Program-made: the position numbers and the translations under genes | The notes under the pieces: model-generated | Told to the model about the DNA's origin: nothing | Database searches by the model: none | Seen by the model: only the letters and a program-made list of their open reading frames with translations | In this document: positions 8,264 to 17,535 of the stretch, in pieces | Position numbering within the stretch: position 1 is the stretch's first letter | How the letters are laid out: each line of letters starts with the position of its first letter | Assembly: GCA_964291465.2 (NCBI GenBank) | Contig: OZ219936.1 | Span: forward strand, 1-64,000 | Direction: 5' to 3' | Origin: JAGWBJ01 sp964291465 | GTDB taxonomy: Bacteria; Chloroflexota; Dehalococcoidia; Lucifugimonadales; JAGWBF01 | Length of the DNA stretch: 64,000 nt

Positions 8264-8301
8264 GTATCATACACGGTTCCGTAATTGATACGTTATGTCA
8301 T
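8264..8301. promoter_or_regulatory. dyads upstream of the COG0523 GTPase, candidate Zur operator
   Basis: TTGATAC-GTT-ATGTCAT (8285-8301) keeps the 7-3-7 spacing of the dyads at 2509, 2611 and 3131. It overlaps a 28-bp symmetric element (8264-8291) made of GTATCA, ACGG, a TT centre, CCGT and TGATAC. The start codon follows 25 bases on, after AAGGAGG. Confidence 0.45.
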
Positions 8302-8325
8302 ATAAGGGTTGAAGGAGGATTCCAT

Positions 8326-9752
8326 ATGAACACGCAGCGCAAGGTACCCGTCACTATCCTTACAGGCTTCCTCGGCTCTGGCAAGACTACCTTACTCAAC
8401 CGCATCCTGACCGAGGAGCACGGCAAGCGCATCGCCGTGATCGAGAATGAGTACGGAGAGGTCGGCATCGACCAGGCCCTCGTTATCAACGCTGACGAGG
8501 AGGTCTTCGAGATGTCGAACGGCTGCATCTGCTGCACCGTGCGCGGAGACCTGATTCGGGTGCTCAACAATCTCAATAAGCGCCGCGACAAGTTCGACTA
8601 CGTGTTGGTGGAAACCACAGGCCTCGCCGATCCCGGTCCGGTCGCTCAGACGTTCTTCATGGACGACGAGCTCCGCGCTGAATACGCCCTTGACGGCATC
8701 GTCACGCTCGTCGATGCAGCCCACATTGAACAGCAGCTCGGCCGAAGCGACGAAAGCACGGAGCAAATCGCGTTCGCAGACGTCCTCGTGCTCAACAAGA
8801 CAGACTTGGTAACCGGCGAGGCCCTCGACAGTCTCGAAGTTCGGCTGAAAGGCATGAACCGAATGGCGCGAGTCGTGCGCAGCGAGCGAGCGAACGTACC
8901 CGTCGACACTGTACTCGACCTCAGTGCCTTCGACCTGGACCAGGTGCTCGAGCGTCGTCCCACCTTCCTTGAGCCGGAGTATCCCTTCGAATGGACCGGA
9001 GTCTATTCGCTCGATCCCGGCCGCTACGAACTTAGCCTCGCCGAAGGACCTGATCCGACGATGTCCCTCGTCGTCGTGTCCGACCAAGGCACCGATGACC
9101 TTGCCCTCCGTGAGAGTGCGGAGTGGTGTGTGCGGCAGTACGCCGAACCTGCGGACATCATTCATCCAGGGGAAGAGATTCATGTCGAAAAGCATGTGAA
9201 CCTCCAGCTCGATTCCCCAGGGCGCAAGTCGTTCTTCTTTGATGTCGCTGTGCCGGGTCGGGTTGGCCTCTTCACCCAGCACCTCCCGGAGGAGTTCGAT
9301 CTCCAACTGAGGAACGCGGATGGAGAGGCTTTCCAGCTGGGGGGCAATTTTTGCTCCGAGCCCGCTTGCACAGAGACAGAGACAGACAAACAACGCATCA
9401 AGGGAGCGTCGGTTCCTGCCGAAGCCGAGCGGACCTGGGTCGCCCAGCACGAGCACGACGACGAGGTGGGATCGATCTCTATCGAGATAGACGGCGACGC
9501 CGATCCCGAAAAGCTCAACGCCTGGCTTGGCCAACTGCTCCGGGAGCGCGGGGTGGACATCTTCCGAATGAAGGGCTTCATCAGTGTCGCGGGGGAGTCG
9601 CGTCGGTTCGTCTTCCAAGGGGTCCACATGCTCTTCGACGGCCAGCCGGACCGCGAATGGGGGGACGCCCCCGCCGCAATCAACTCGTCTTTATCGGCCG
9701 CAACCTCGATGGACAGAGTATGCGGGAGGGATTCGAAGCATGTCTGATCTAG
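8326..9752 (+). CDS. COG0523 family GTP-binding metallochaperone (ZNG1/YciC/CobW type), C-terminal frame break
   Basis: A G3E GTPase of about 475 residues. Walker A is GFLGSGKTT (about residue 13). The metal-binding GCICC (about 66-70) is the CxCC motif, and NKTD is the base-recognition motif. The C-terminal CobW domain ends EWGDAP then RRNQLVFIGRNLDGQSMREG. That end is reached only by adding one C to the run at 9668-9672; the unrepaired frame stops at 9747 with an atypical tail. These proteins insert or deliver metal to client enzymes, and the Zur-controlled members act in zinc shortage. The strong ribosome site and the dyad upstream fit that. The stop overlaps the next start by 13 bases. 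Confidence 0.88.
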
Positions 9753-10840
9753 ATGCAGGCAGCCCGACGGGCGTCTTTAGCCGGGGCTGGTCTGCGGTTG
9801 TCGGCGACTACGCTATCGCCGGCGGTTGGATCCGGCGTGGCGAGGCGCTGGTGGTCGGCGATGCCGAAGGTAGCGTCTACGCATTCGATGGCGAGTCTGG
9901 CGCCACCGCCTGGCAGCGGCCGGGTGTTCATGACGGTGGTGTGCTGTCGATGGCAATTCACCCAAGCGGAAGCGCGTTCGCTACGGCCGGCCAAGACGGA
10001 CGGGTCTTAATCTGGGACGCCGCCACCGGTCAGGTAAGACAAGTTATCGAGGTCGGTAGCGATTGGGTGGAAAACGTGGCGTGGTCGCCGGACGGCCAAC
10101 GATTGGCGGTCTCCTGCTCCCGGCGGGTTCACGCGTATGGCTCGGATGGCGCGGAGGTTTGGCGGTCCGACGATCATCCCAGCACCGTCAGCGCCATCGC
10201 CTGGTCAGGCGCAGCGCAGCTGGCGACGGCCTGTTACGGTCGAGTGACCTTTTTCGACGCGTCGACCGGCGAGGCTCGCCAGAAGCTGGAATGGCAGGGT
10301 TCCCTGGTTTCGATGGTACTGAGCCCGGACGGGGGCATCGTAGTTTGCGGCAGCCAGGACAACTCGGTGCACTTCTGGCGTCGCGCCACGGGGCATGACT
10401 CCGAGATGTTCGGATATCCTGGCAAGCCCTCGGCCCTGGCCTTCGATGATACCGGCACCCTTCTGGCCACCGGCGGCGGGGCGGCGGTGACGGTCTGGAG
10501 CTTCCGGAAAAAGGGTCCCGAGGGTACGCGGCCCGGCGTTCTGGAGTTTCATGTTCAACCCATCACGACGCTTGCCTTTGCTCCTGGCTCGATGCTCCTG
10601 GCATCGGGGGGGCGTGACGGCGCAGTGGTTGTGTGGTCCCTGCAGAGAAATGGGAAAGGCCGCGAAGTAGGGGCCCAGGACGTTGAGGACCCAGTAGCCC
10701 AACTATATTGGCGGCCTGACGGGGGCGGACTTGCCGCCCTGGACGCGCAGGGCGGCGTGACCGTTTGGGGGATAGAGCCACCAAAGGGCCGAATTAGCCG
10801 CGCCCGTGCAGGGCAGCGCCACAGCTCGGGCCGCGGCTGA
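9740..10840 (+). CDS. WD40-repeat beta-propeller protein coupled to the COG0523 GTPase
   Basis: A 366-residue cytoplasmic protein without signal peptide. It has about seven WD-like blades, for example SGSAFATAGQDGRVLIWD, NVAWSPDGQRLAVS, SPDGGIVVCGSQDNSVHFW, TGTLLATGGGAAVTVWS and GSMLLASGGRDGAVVVWS. Its ATG lies inside the end of the GTPase gene, which implies translational coupling. The protein probably acts with that GTPase as a scaffold or client adaptor; this is inferred from gene order only. No enzymatic residues were recognised. The C-terminal 15 residues are basic and disordered. Confidence 0.8.
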   Translation: MSDLDAGSPTGVFSRGWSAVVGDYAIAGGWIRRGEALVVGDAEGSVYAFDGESGATAWQRPGVHDGGVLSMAIHPSGSAFATAGQDGRVLIWDAATGQVRQVIEVGSDWVENVAWSPDGQRLAVSCSRRVHAYGSDGAEVWRSDDHPSTVSAIAWSGAAQLATACYGRVTFFDASTGEARQKLEWQGSLVSMVLSPDGGIVVCGSQDNSVHFWRRATGHDSEMFGYPGKPSALAFDDTGTLLATGGGAAVTVWSFRKKGPEGTRPGVLEFHVQPITTLAFAPGSMLLASGGRDGAVVVWSLQRNGKGREVGAQDVEDPVAQLYWRPDGGGLAALDAQGGVTVWGIEPPKGRISRARAGQRHSSGRG

Positions 10841-10842
10841 TC

Positions 10843-11491
10843 CTACTGGCGGGTCGGACGTCGCCGGGAGTTCCTAGAAACGAGCAGGCCTACAGTATCA
10901 GCGTGAAGGACAACGAGAGGGTTCTTGAACTCTTCAAGCGATGGTGGGCCGACCTGTACGGTAGACAGAACCGAGTCGTCAAGGGGCACATTCTCGGCGA
11001 CTCGCCCTGCTAAAAAACTGTCGTCCGGCATGGGTACGGTGTACCGAATCACCGCGTCGCCGGGAATGACCATGATCTCCTTGACGAAGGACTCGATGAA
11101 GGCCCTGCGCTCGGTCAGCTCGCTCTCTTGCAGGAAGTCCTTCATGTCCTTGAGTCGTCGGCGTGCTCGGTGATGGAGACCACCCGCACGCCCTTGCGCC
11201 GGAGTAGCGACTTGAAGGCGACGGCGTGCTCGCGCTTGCGGGTGAAGCGGGAGAACTTCCAGACGAGGATTTCCTTGAAGGGAGCCTCGGTCCTGCTGGC
11301 CGCGTCGATCATCTTGCGGAACTCGGGGCGGTCGGTGATGCGCCCGCTCTCCGCCTCGTCCACGTACTCGTGGACGACGACGTACCCGTTCCTATGCGCA
11401 TGGTCCCTGAGCGCCCGCAGCTGCGCGGCCACGGACAAGTCCACGTCCTCGCGTACAGGGCTGCCGGCGTATAGTCGTGTCGTTCTCTCAT
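10843..11491 (-). pseudogene. remnant of a large serine recombinase
   Basis: Three pieces of one family remain. MRERHDYTPAALYAR opens at ATG 11491. A resolvase core follows in another frame (REDVDLSVAAQLRALRDHA, GRITDRPEFRKMIDA, KFSRFTRKREHAVAFKSLL, VRVVSITEHADD). The recombinase tail is at 10843-11145 (LQESELTERRAFIESFVKEI). The YARVS-type segment holding the catalytic serine is missing at the first junction, and the whole central DNA-binding region between SITEHADD and the tail is gone. The gene cannot be active. It starts within the stop of the upstream lipoprotein gene. It marks a past mobile element beside the accessory region. Confidence 0.75.
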
Positions 11492-12108
11492 TTATTCCTC
11501 CTCCTTGTCCTAGCCAGCTGTTCGGCAAGGCGCGTCTCGGCCCGTTGGTGGCGCTCTCGCCGTAGCCACTCTCGTTCCTCCATGTCCAGGCGGATGGCCT
11601 CACGGATGAACTCGCCACCCCATTCGTAGTCATAGGTGTTGATGTAGATCAAACCTTGAAGTTCTTCTGTGTTGCCCCACATCTGTCCGTCGGCAAAGAT
11701 CGACTTTCCAATTCCCTGTACATCGTTCCTTATGTCGATGTATTGGGCGCCGTGAGTGATACCCGCCTCCCTTATCCGTTCGCCGCGCACGTTCCCTATG
11801 AAGACCAGGAAATCAAATTCATCGTTGAAGTGCTCATAGAATCGCGCTGTGTATTCTGCCATCGGCAGGTCCCACGCAGGACTGACTAGGTCTTCCGCCA
11901 CGGGTAGCACGAACACATTGCCGTTGTGAATCTGCGGGCTTGTAATCGCGGTCCAAGTGGGCGTGGCCGTGGGGCTATGGGCAAGAGTAGGCTCCTGTGT
12001 GGCGGTGGGACTGGCCGTGGGCGTAGGCTTCTGTGTGGCAGTGGGACTGGAAAGCCCCTCGGTCGTTGACGAGGGAGTTGACACATCAGAACAGCCGACC
12101 AGGAGCAC
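11488..12108 (-). CDS. lipoprotein with truncated signal peptide, function unknown
   Basis: About 206 residues. The frame opens in the middle of a lipoprotein signal (FLAVLLVGC), followed by a Thr/Pro/Ser linker and then a domain with VFVLPVAEDLVSPAWDLP, FDFLVFIGNV and DIRNDVQGIGKS. The C-terminus is a charged helix rich in Arg and Glu. There is an in-frame TGA 13 bases upstream of the GTG at 12108, which is also the stop of the neighbouring LRR gene, so the true start has been lost. The remaining five residues before the lipobox Cys are too few for export. The central domain resembles part of M6-like or immune-inhibitor-type secreted proteins, but this is uncertain. Confidence 0.55.
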   Translation of the reverse strand: MLLVGCSDVSTPSSTTEGLSSPTATQKPTPTASPTATQEPTLAHSPTATPTWTAITSPQIHNGNVFVLPVAEDLVSPAWDLPMAEYTARFYEHFNDEFDFLVFIGNVRGERIREAGITHGAQYIDIRNDVQGIGKSIFADGQMWGNTEELQGLIYINTYDYEWGGEFIREAIRLDMEEREWLRRERHQRAETRLAEQLARTRRRNK

Positions 12109-12117
12109 GGCAAGGAA
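12092..12117. repeat. 26-bp exact repeat, copy 1 (lipoprotein signal segment)
   Basis: Identical to 14512-14537. It encodes the FLAVLLVGC end of a lipoprotein signal peptide. Identity stops abruptly at 12118, next to the stop of the LRR gene, which marks a recombination joint. Confidence 0.8.
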
Positions 12118-12120
12118 TGA

Positions 12121-13569
12121 TCAGGGCGCGCCGAACGGCAGGCCCAACTCCTCAAAGTCGTTCTTCTCTATACGCCCTAGCGCGGCCGGCATGCAACCGC
12201 TGAGGCCGTTGCCGGCGAGTTTCAACTCCTCCAAATCGAACAGTCTCGCCAGCTCCGGCGGTATCTCCCCCCTCAATTGGTTCTCCTCAAGGTACAGCCA
12301 TTTCAGGCTGGCGAGGTTGCCCAGTTCGGGCGGTATCTCCCCGCTCAACTGGTTCTCGAAGAGTGCCAGCCGTTCAAGGCTGGCGAGGTTGCCCAGCTCC
12401 GGTGGTATCTCCCCGCTCAACCGGTTCTCCTCAAGGTCCAACCATTTCAGGTTGGAGAGGTTGCCCAGCTCGGGCGGTATCTCCCCGCTCAGCCGGTTCT
12501 CGTGGAGGCCCAGCCGCTCAAGATTGGCGAGGTTGCCCAGTTCCGGTGGTATCTCCCCGCTCAGCCAGTTCTCGTGGAGACCCAGCCATTCAAGGCTGAC
12601 CAGGTTGCCCAGCTCCGGCGGTATCTCCCCGCTCAACTCGTTGCCGCCGAGAAATAGGGATCGGAGGTTTGAGAGCCTTGCCAACTCCCTGGGTATCTCC
12701 CCGCTCAACTGACTGGAGCCGAGACTCAGCATTTCCAGGCTGGCGAGATTGCCCAGCTCCGCGGGTATCTCCCCGCCCAGTTCATTGCCGCCGAGAATAA
12801 GCCACTCCAGGCTGGCGAGGTCAGCCAGCTCCGGCGGAATCTCCCCGCGCAACTGGTTGTAGGAGAGGTTCAGCGATTTCAGGCTGGCAAGGTCGGCCAG
12901 CTCCGGCGGAATCTCCCCGCTCAACTGGTTGCCATTGAAGTTCAGCCATTCCAGGCTGGCGAGATTGCCCAGCTCCGGCGGTATCTCTCCGTCCAGATCG
13001 TTGACGCCCAGGTCCAGCCACTCCAGGTTGGCAAGCGTGCTCAGCTCCGCCGGTATCTCGCCGGTCAGTTTGTTGGAGTTGAAGTTCAGCAGTTCCAGTT
13101 TGGACAGGTTGCCCAGTTCGGGCGGTATCTCTCCGGTCAGATTGTTGTCGTAGACCCGCAGCTTTATGACCCGCCCATTGTCGTCGGTGTCGACGCCGTA
13201 CCACTCTTCCAGCGGCTCGTCGCTCAGCCAATTGTCGCTCTTCGTCCAGCTGGGTCCGTCCGTGGCGTTGTATAGGGCAGTAAGCGTCTCCCGGTCTGTT
13301 TCGGGGGTGGTTTGTGCAGCCGGGGTCAAGGCTATCAAGGGCCGCCGCGTGGGTCTGCCCTCGGTTTCGGGCGTCTCGGTGGCCTCCGGAGAGGCGTTCC
13401 GGTTCGTGGCAGCCTCCTGTTGAGCCTCTCCCGGCGACGGCGGGGAGCCGGGAGAGCCGTCGCCGCAAGCCGCCGCGGCTGTCAGCAGCAGTGCCAACAG
13501 CAGAGCGGCAGCGCCCCGCAGGGGAATGGCGAGGCCTTTGGCGCTGCGCATACTGGTTCTGCGAGCCAT
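12121..13569 (-). CDS. leucine-rich-repeat lipoprotein, 13 repeats
   Basis: A 482-residue exported lipoprotein. The start at 13569 was chosen for the AGGAGG 7 bases before it; a longer frame runs upstream without a ribosome site. The signal peptide ends LLTAAAAC. A Pro/Thr linker leads to an N-cap like plant LRRNT domains (RETLTALYNATDGPSW, NWLSDEPLEEWYGVDTDD). Thirteen 24-residue repeats of the LxGEIPPELGNLxxLxxLxLxxN type follow, then a C-cap LSGCMPAALGR. Plant-type LRRs bind proteins or glycans. Here it is anchored outside the cell. The repeats are so similar in DNA that copy-number change by recombination is likely. Confidence 0.85.
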   Translation of the reverse strand: MARRTSMRSAKGLAIPLRGAAALLLALLLTAAAACGDGSPGSPPSPGEAQQEAATNRNASPEATETPETEGRPTRRPLIALTPAAQTTPETDRETLTALYNATDGPSWTKSDNWLSDEPLEEWYGVDTDDNGRVIKLRVYDNNLTGEIPPELGNLSKLELLNFNSNKLTGEIPAELSTLANLEWLDLGVNDLDGEIPPELGNLASLEWLNFNGNQLSGEIPPELADLASLKSLNLSYNQLRGEIPPELADLASLEWLILGGNELGGEIPAELGNLASLEMLSLGSSQLSGEIPRELARLSNLRSLFLGGNELSGEIPPELGNLVSLEWLGLHENWLSGEIPPELGNLANLERLGLHENRLSGEIPPELGNLSNLKWLDLEENRLSGEIPPELGNLASLERLALFENQLSGEIPPELGNLASLKWLYLEENQLRGEIPPELARLFDLEELKLAGNGLSGCMPAALGRIEKNDFEELGLPFGAP

Positions 13570-13604
13570 CGAGGGTTCCTCCTGTGCACATTGGCTGCTG
13601 GGCA

Positions 13605-14573
13605 TCAGCAAAAGGGCAGGCCCAGTTCGTCGAGGTCGTTGTGTCGCGTCTCTTGCAATCGGTTGGGTATGCATCCGCTCAGCTGGTTGTCGGCGAGCCA
13701 TAGATAATCGAGTTCGGATAGCCATACCAGTCCCCTGGGTATCTCCCCGCTCAACTGGTTGGAGCTGAGGGACAAGTAGGTAAGGTTGGACAAGTTTCCC
13801 AGCTCCCCCGGTATCTCCCCGCTCAACTGGTTGCCGTCGAGGTTCAGATCCTTGAGCTTGGACAGACTTCCCAGCTCCGGTGGTATCTCACCGCTCAACC
13901 GGTTGGTGTGGAGAAACAGCCATTGAAGTCTGGACAGGTTTCCCAGCTCGCTGGGTATCTCACCGCTCAACTGGTTGGCGTAGAGGCGCAGGTTCTGAAG
14001 GCTGGAGAGACCGCCCAGTTCCGGTGGTATCTCCCCGCTCAACCGGTTTGTGTGGAGTTCCAGCACGATCAGGCTTGCCAGGTTTCCCAGCTCCGGCGGT
14101 ATCTTCCCGTCCAACTGGTTCTCGCTCAGGTTCAACCATCTCAGGCTGGAGAGGCTGCCCACCTCCGGGGGCATCGCCCCGCTCAATCCGTTGTCATCGA
14201 GCCATAGAGATAGAACTCGGCCGCTGGTGTCCGTGTTGACGACCCCGTACCACTCCTCCAGCGGCGCGTCGCTCAGCCAGTTTGTGTTCTCGGTCCAGTT
14301 GGGTCCGTCCGTGGCGTTGTAGAGGGCAACCAGGGCCTTCCTGTCCGTTTCAACGGACGTCTCGTCGGGCGTGGGGAGGGGTTCCGGTGTCTCCGTAGCG
14401 GAGGTCTCAGCCGCGGCCGTAGGTTCCACCGTCTCCGGCGCAGAGGTCGCAGCCGCGGCCGCGGCCCTCTCGCCTCGGGGCTCCGCCGGCGACCCGGACG
14501 GTCCGGAGTCGCAGCCGACCAGGAGCACGGCAAGGAACATTACGCTGGTCCCGGCCAACTTGATGGATTTCAA
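13605..14573 (-). CDS. leucine-rich-repeat lipoprotein, 7 repeats
   Basis: A 322-residue relative of the gene just downstream. The start is taken as TTG 14573 because GGGAGGG lies 7 bases before it. The signal reads KSIKLAGTSVMFLAVLLVGC. The N-cap (DRKALVALYNATDGPNW, NWLSDAPLEEWYGV) is followed by seven 24-residue repeats and a C-cap ending LDELGLPFC. The terminal Cys after a Leu-rich helix is shared with the LRR genes at 16268 and 21790. Its signal-peptide DNA is partly identical to that of the lipoprotein at 11488. The ligand is unknown. Confidence 0.85.
   Translation of the reverse strand: MKSIKLAGTSVMFLAVLLVGCDSGPSGSPAEPRGERAAAAAATSAPETVEPTAAAETSATETPEPLPTPDETSVETDRKALVALYNATDGPNWTENTNWLSDAPLEEWYGVVNTDTSGRVLSLWLDDNGLSGAMPPEVGSLSSLRWLNLSENQLDGKIPPELGNLASLIVLELHTNRLSGEIPPELGGLSSLQNLRLYANQLSGEIPSELGNLSRLQWLFLHTNRLSGEIPPELGSLSKLKDLNLDGNQLSGEIPGELGNLSNLTYLSLSSNQLSGEIPRGLVWLSELDYLWLADNQLSGCIPNRLQETRHNDLDELGLPFC
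14512..14537. repeat. 26-bp exact repeat, copy 2
   Basis: Identical to 12092-12117, within the signal-peptide codons of the 7-repeat LRR lipoprotein. Here it is in its intact context, continuing into the start codon region. Confidence 0.8.
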
Positions 14574-14595
14574 TTTGCTCCCTCCCAGAATTCCC

Positions 14596-16229
14596 TTACT
14601 CAATGGTCACGACCTTCGTGAACGGGGAGCAGCCGGCTTTGTTGCATGCCCTGACCTTCCAACTGGTCAGGTCGTACCCCCCGAAGAACCTGTTGGGGGC
14701 AACCTCGAATGACTGGGCATCCAGCGGGGCGTTTACCTGTACCACGAGCTCAAACGGGAGGTCGGGATCGGAGCCTTTCCACAGCTCATAGTAGGTCGCC
14801 CCCGCCACCGGTTCCCAGTTGAGCTTCGCATCGTCGACGGCAAAGGTCCCACGATTTACGATCTTCTCTCCCCGGAACCCGGGGGAGTGGACGGGACGCT
14901 CACAGGACCGTCGGATTCGGTGGTGGCAACCGCAATCGCCTGGGAGCACTCGAATTCGTCACAAGTCAGTAGCGCAAGATAGTGGACCACACCTGGCTGC
15001 AGGCCGTCGGCGACATGGGTCCCCGCGTCAACACCCGACAGCACAAGGTTGTACGGCCCGTCCGGGGACTGGCTGGCATGCAGCTGATAGTAAAAGTAAC
15101 GCGGAGGTTCCCTGACATACTCCTCCCACTCGGGGTCCGACCACTCAACCGTAAGCGAACCAGAGGTCCTGCTTGTGATGGATGAGGTCGCAGTGGGCAG
15201 CCGACCGGGGACATCGCTCCAGCAGGTGGCGGAACCGTCTTCTCTTACCGCACAGACCATCGCGGGCGAGTAGTCCACGACAGCGCCGTCATCACTGTAA
15301 TAAGGCTCAACCGAGGCAACGCTCACCGATATGAACCTGCCCTGCGTGAACGTGTCCGGCGGCAGGTCCACGGGAGAGGGATCGTCCACCACAAGGCTCC
15401 AGCAGGCAAGGGTCTTGTTCTCCCGCAACCCGCAGGCGAGGTCCTTGCCAACGCTGACCGACGTGAAGGAACCCTCAGGCGGCGAAACTTTCGAATCATC
15501 GAGACCGCCGTCGCAGCTGAACGATTCCCCCTCGAACACCGTACAGCCCCCGCAGGCGATAGTCCCGTCCTCGCGCACCCCGCAGATATGGCCAAAGTCG
15601 CCAACACTCACCGAGGTGAAGGAACCCTCAGGAGGCGTGGCCTGCCCGAACTCATCTGAACCCCCGCAGGCGATAAACCCGTCCTCGCGCACCCCACAGA
15701 TATGGCCAAAGTCGCCGACGCTCACCGAGGTAAAGGAACCCTCGGGCGGCGTGGCTTGCCTGAACTCATCGTGTCCCCAGCAGGTGATAGACCCATCGTC
15801 GCGGACGCCGCAGGACTGGCTGCCGCCAACGCTCACCGAGGTGAAGGAACCCTCAGGCGGCGTGGCCTGCCCGAATTCATCGTGTCCCCAGCAGGCGATA
15901 GACCCATCGTCGCGGACACCGCAGGACTGGCTGTCGCCAACGCTCACTGACGTGAACGAACCTTCTGGCGGCGCTGGGGGTAGGTAGCTCAGGCCCCGGC
16001 AGTAGAGGGAACCATCAGACCGCACTCCGCATATATCCAGAAACCCGACACTTACCGATGTGAAGGCGCTGCCCGGAGACGGGGGCGTGGCCGGCGGCGC
16101 AGGCAAGACGGTGAAGTCTGATCGATACGGGGGCTGTTGTGAGAGCCACTCTCCGCCGCATCCCAGGAGAGCCGCGGTAAGAACCAATGAGAGGGTCAGG
16201 GCAATCAGCCTTCTTGTCATTTCAGCCAC
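14596..16229 (-). CDS. RCC1-repeat plus fibronectin-III lipoprotein, frame break at a C/G run
   Basis: About 544 residues once one base is added at the CCCGGGGG run (14878-14885). Without it the frame stops at 14856. Lipobox ALLGC (about residue 25) precedes six to seven RCC1_2-like blades of the form GSFTSVSVGDSQSCGVRDDGSIACWG. Each has a paired Cys, suggesting disulphides in an extracellular propeller. The C-terminal part has fibronectin-III-like strands: SGSLTVEWSDPEWEEY and, after the break, AKLNWEPVAGATYYELW and SWKVRACNKAGCSPF. It is probably a surface binding protein. The start is GTG 16229 or the ATG three codons later. Confidence 0.8.
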
Positions 16230-16267
16230 TCATGTCCGCCGCTTCCCCCTGAGGAAACCCGCGCGCA

Positions 16268-17518
16268 TCAGCAGAAGGTCAGGCCCAAAAGTTCCAAGTC
16301 GTTGGTGCCGTCGAAGGTCCTCAGCTCGCTAGGGATGCAGCCGCTGAGTTCGTTGCCGGCGAAGAGCATCCACTCCAGGTCCTGGAGCCGGGCCAGTGCG
16401 GAAGGGACCTCTCCGGTCAGTTCGTTGTCATCGAGGAACAGCCACCTCAGGTTGGAGAGTTGGCCCAGCCAAGCCGGTATCTCTCCACTCAGGTCGTTGC
16501 TGGAGAGGCCAAGGGTCAACAGATTGGAGAGTTGGCCCAGTGTGGCCGGTATCTCCCCGCTCAGCCGGTTGTTGGAGAGTCTCAGCGATTCCAGGTAGGA
16601 GAGTTGGCCCAGCTCTGCCGGGATTGCTCCGCTCAAGTTGTTGTTATCCAGGCGCAGGTAATCCAGGTTGGAGAGTCGGCTTAGCCAGGCGGGTATCTCC
16701 CCGGTCAGCGCGTTGGCATTCAGGACCAGCCCTGTCAGGTAGGAGAGTTGGCCCAGCTCGACCGGTATCTCCCCGCTCAAGTCGTTGTAGCTGAGGTCCA
16801 GGTAATCCAGGTTGGAGAGTTGGCCCAGTTCAGCCGGTATCTCCCCGGTCAGGTTGTTGCTGTCCAAGCGTAGATGGTCCAGGTAGGAGAGTTGGCCCAA
16901 CTCAGCCGGTATTACACCGCTCAACTGGTTGTCATTGAGAGACAGTGAGGCCAGGTCGGAGAGGCGGCCAAGTTCAGGCGGGGTGTTTCCGCTCAGCTCG
17001 TTGTCATAGAGGGCCAGCACGAATAAGTAGGACAGTTGCCCCAACTCGGCCGGGATTTCTCCATGCAACCCGTTCTCCGAGAGCATAAGGATGATTACGC
17101 GCCCGTCGGAGGTTTCCACCCCATACCACTCATCCATCGGTTCGTCGCTCAACCAGTTTGTGTTGTCGTCCCAATTGGGTCCGTCCGTGGCGTTGTAGAG
17201 GGCAACCAGGGCCTCCCTATCGGTTTCGGCGGAGGTCGCGTCGGGCATGGGGATGGGTTTCGTTGCTTCCGTGGCGGAGCTCCCGTCCGGCGTGGGCATG
17301 GCTTCCGGCGTCTCCGCAGTCGTAGGCGTGGGTGCGGTGGAGGATTCGGGCGTGGCAGCGGGTTCCCTGGCCGCCGCGCCGCTTTCCGTTGCGGATGTGG
17401 ACGCGGCTTGACCAGCGGGGGGCAATTCCTGCGGCTCATCCGCGCCGCAGGCCAGGAGAGCCAAAGCCAGTCCCATCGCAAGGGCAAGAACGGGTATCCG
17501 TTTGGCAACTCGGTTCAT
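16268..17518 (-). CDS. leucine-rich-repeat lipoprotein, 10 repeats (GQLSxL subtype)
   Basis: A 416-residue lipoprotein. The signal peptide ends LALALLAC. A linker of about 70 residues rich in Ala, Thr and Pro follows, then the N-cap (DREALVALYNATDGPNW, NWLSDEPMDEWYGVET). Ten repeats follow with a distinct consensus, LSGEIPAELGQLSYLxxLxLxxN, and a cap ending LLGLTFC. The Gln-Leu-Ser core separates it from the neighbours with GNLASL, so it split from them before the local expansion of repeats. An AGG-containing ribosome site lies just before ATG 17518. Confidence 0.85.
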   Translation of the reverse strand: MNRVAKRIPVLALAMGLALALLACGADEPQELPPAGQAASTSATESGAAAREPAATPESSTAPTPTTAETPEAMPTPDGSSATEATKPIPMPDATSAETDREALVALYNATDGPNWDDNTNWLSDEPMDEWYGVETSDGRVIILMLSENGLHGEIPAELGQLSYLFVLALYDNELSGNTPPELGRLSDLASLSLNDNQLSGVIPAELGQLSYLDHLRLDSNNLTGEIPAELGQLSNLDYLDLSYNDLSGEIPVELGQLSYLTGLVLNANALTGEIPAWLSRLSNLDYLRLDNNNLSGAIPAELGQLSYLESLRLSNNRLSGEIPATLGQLSNLLTLGLSSNDLSGEIPAWLGQLSNLRWLFLDDNELTGEVPSALARLQDLEWMLFAGNELSGCIPSELRTFDGTNDLELLGLTFC

Positions 17519-17535
17519 TCCTGCACCTTAAGTCT

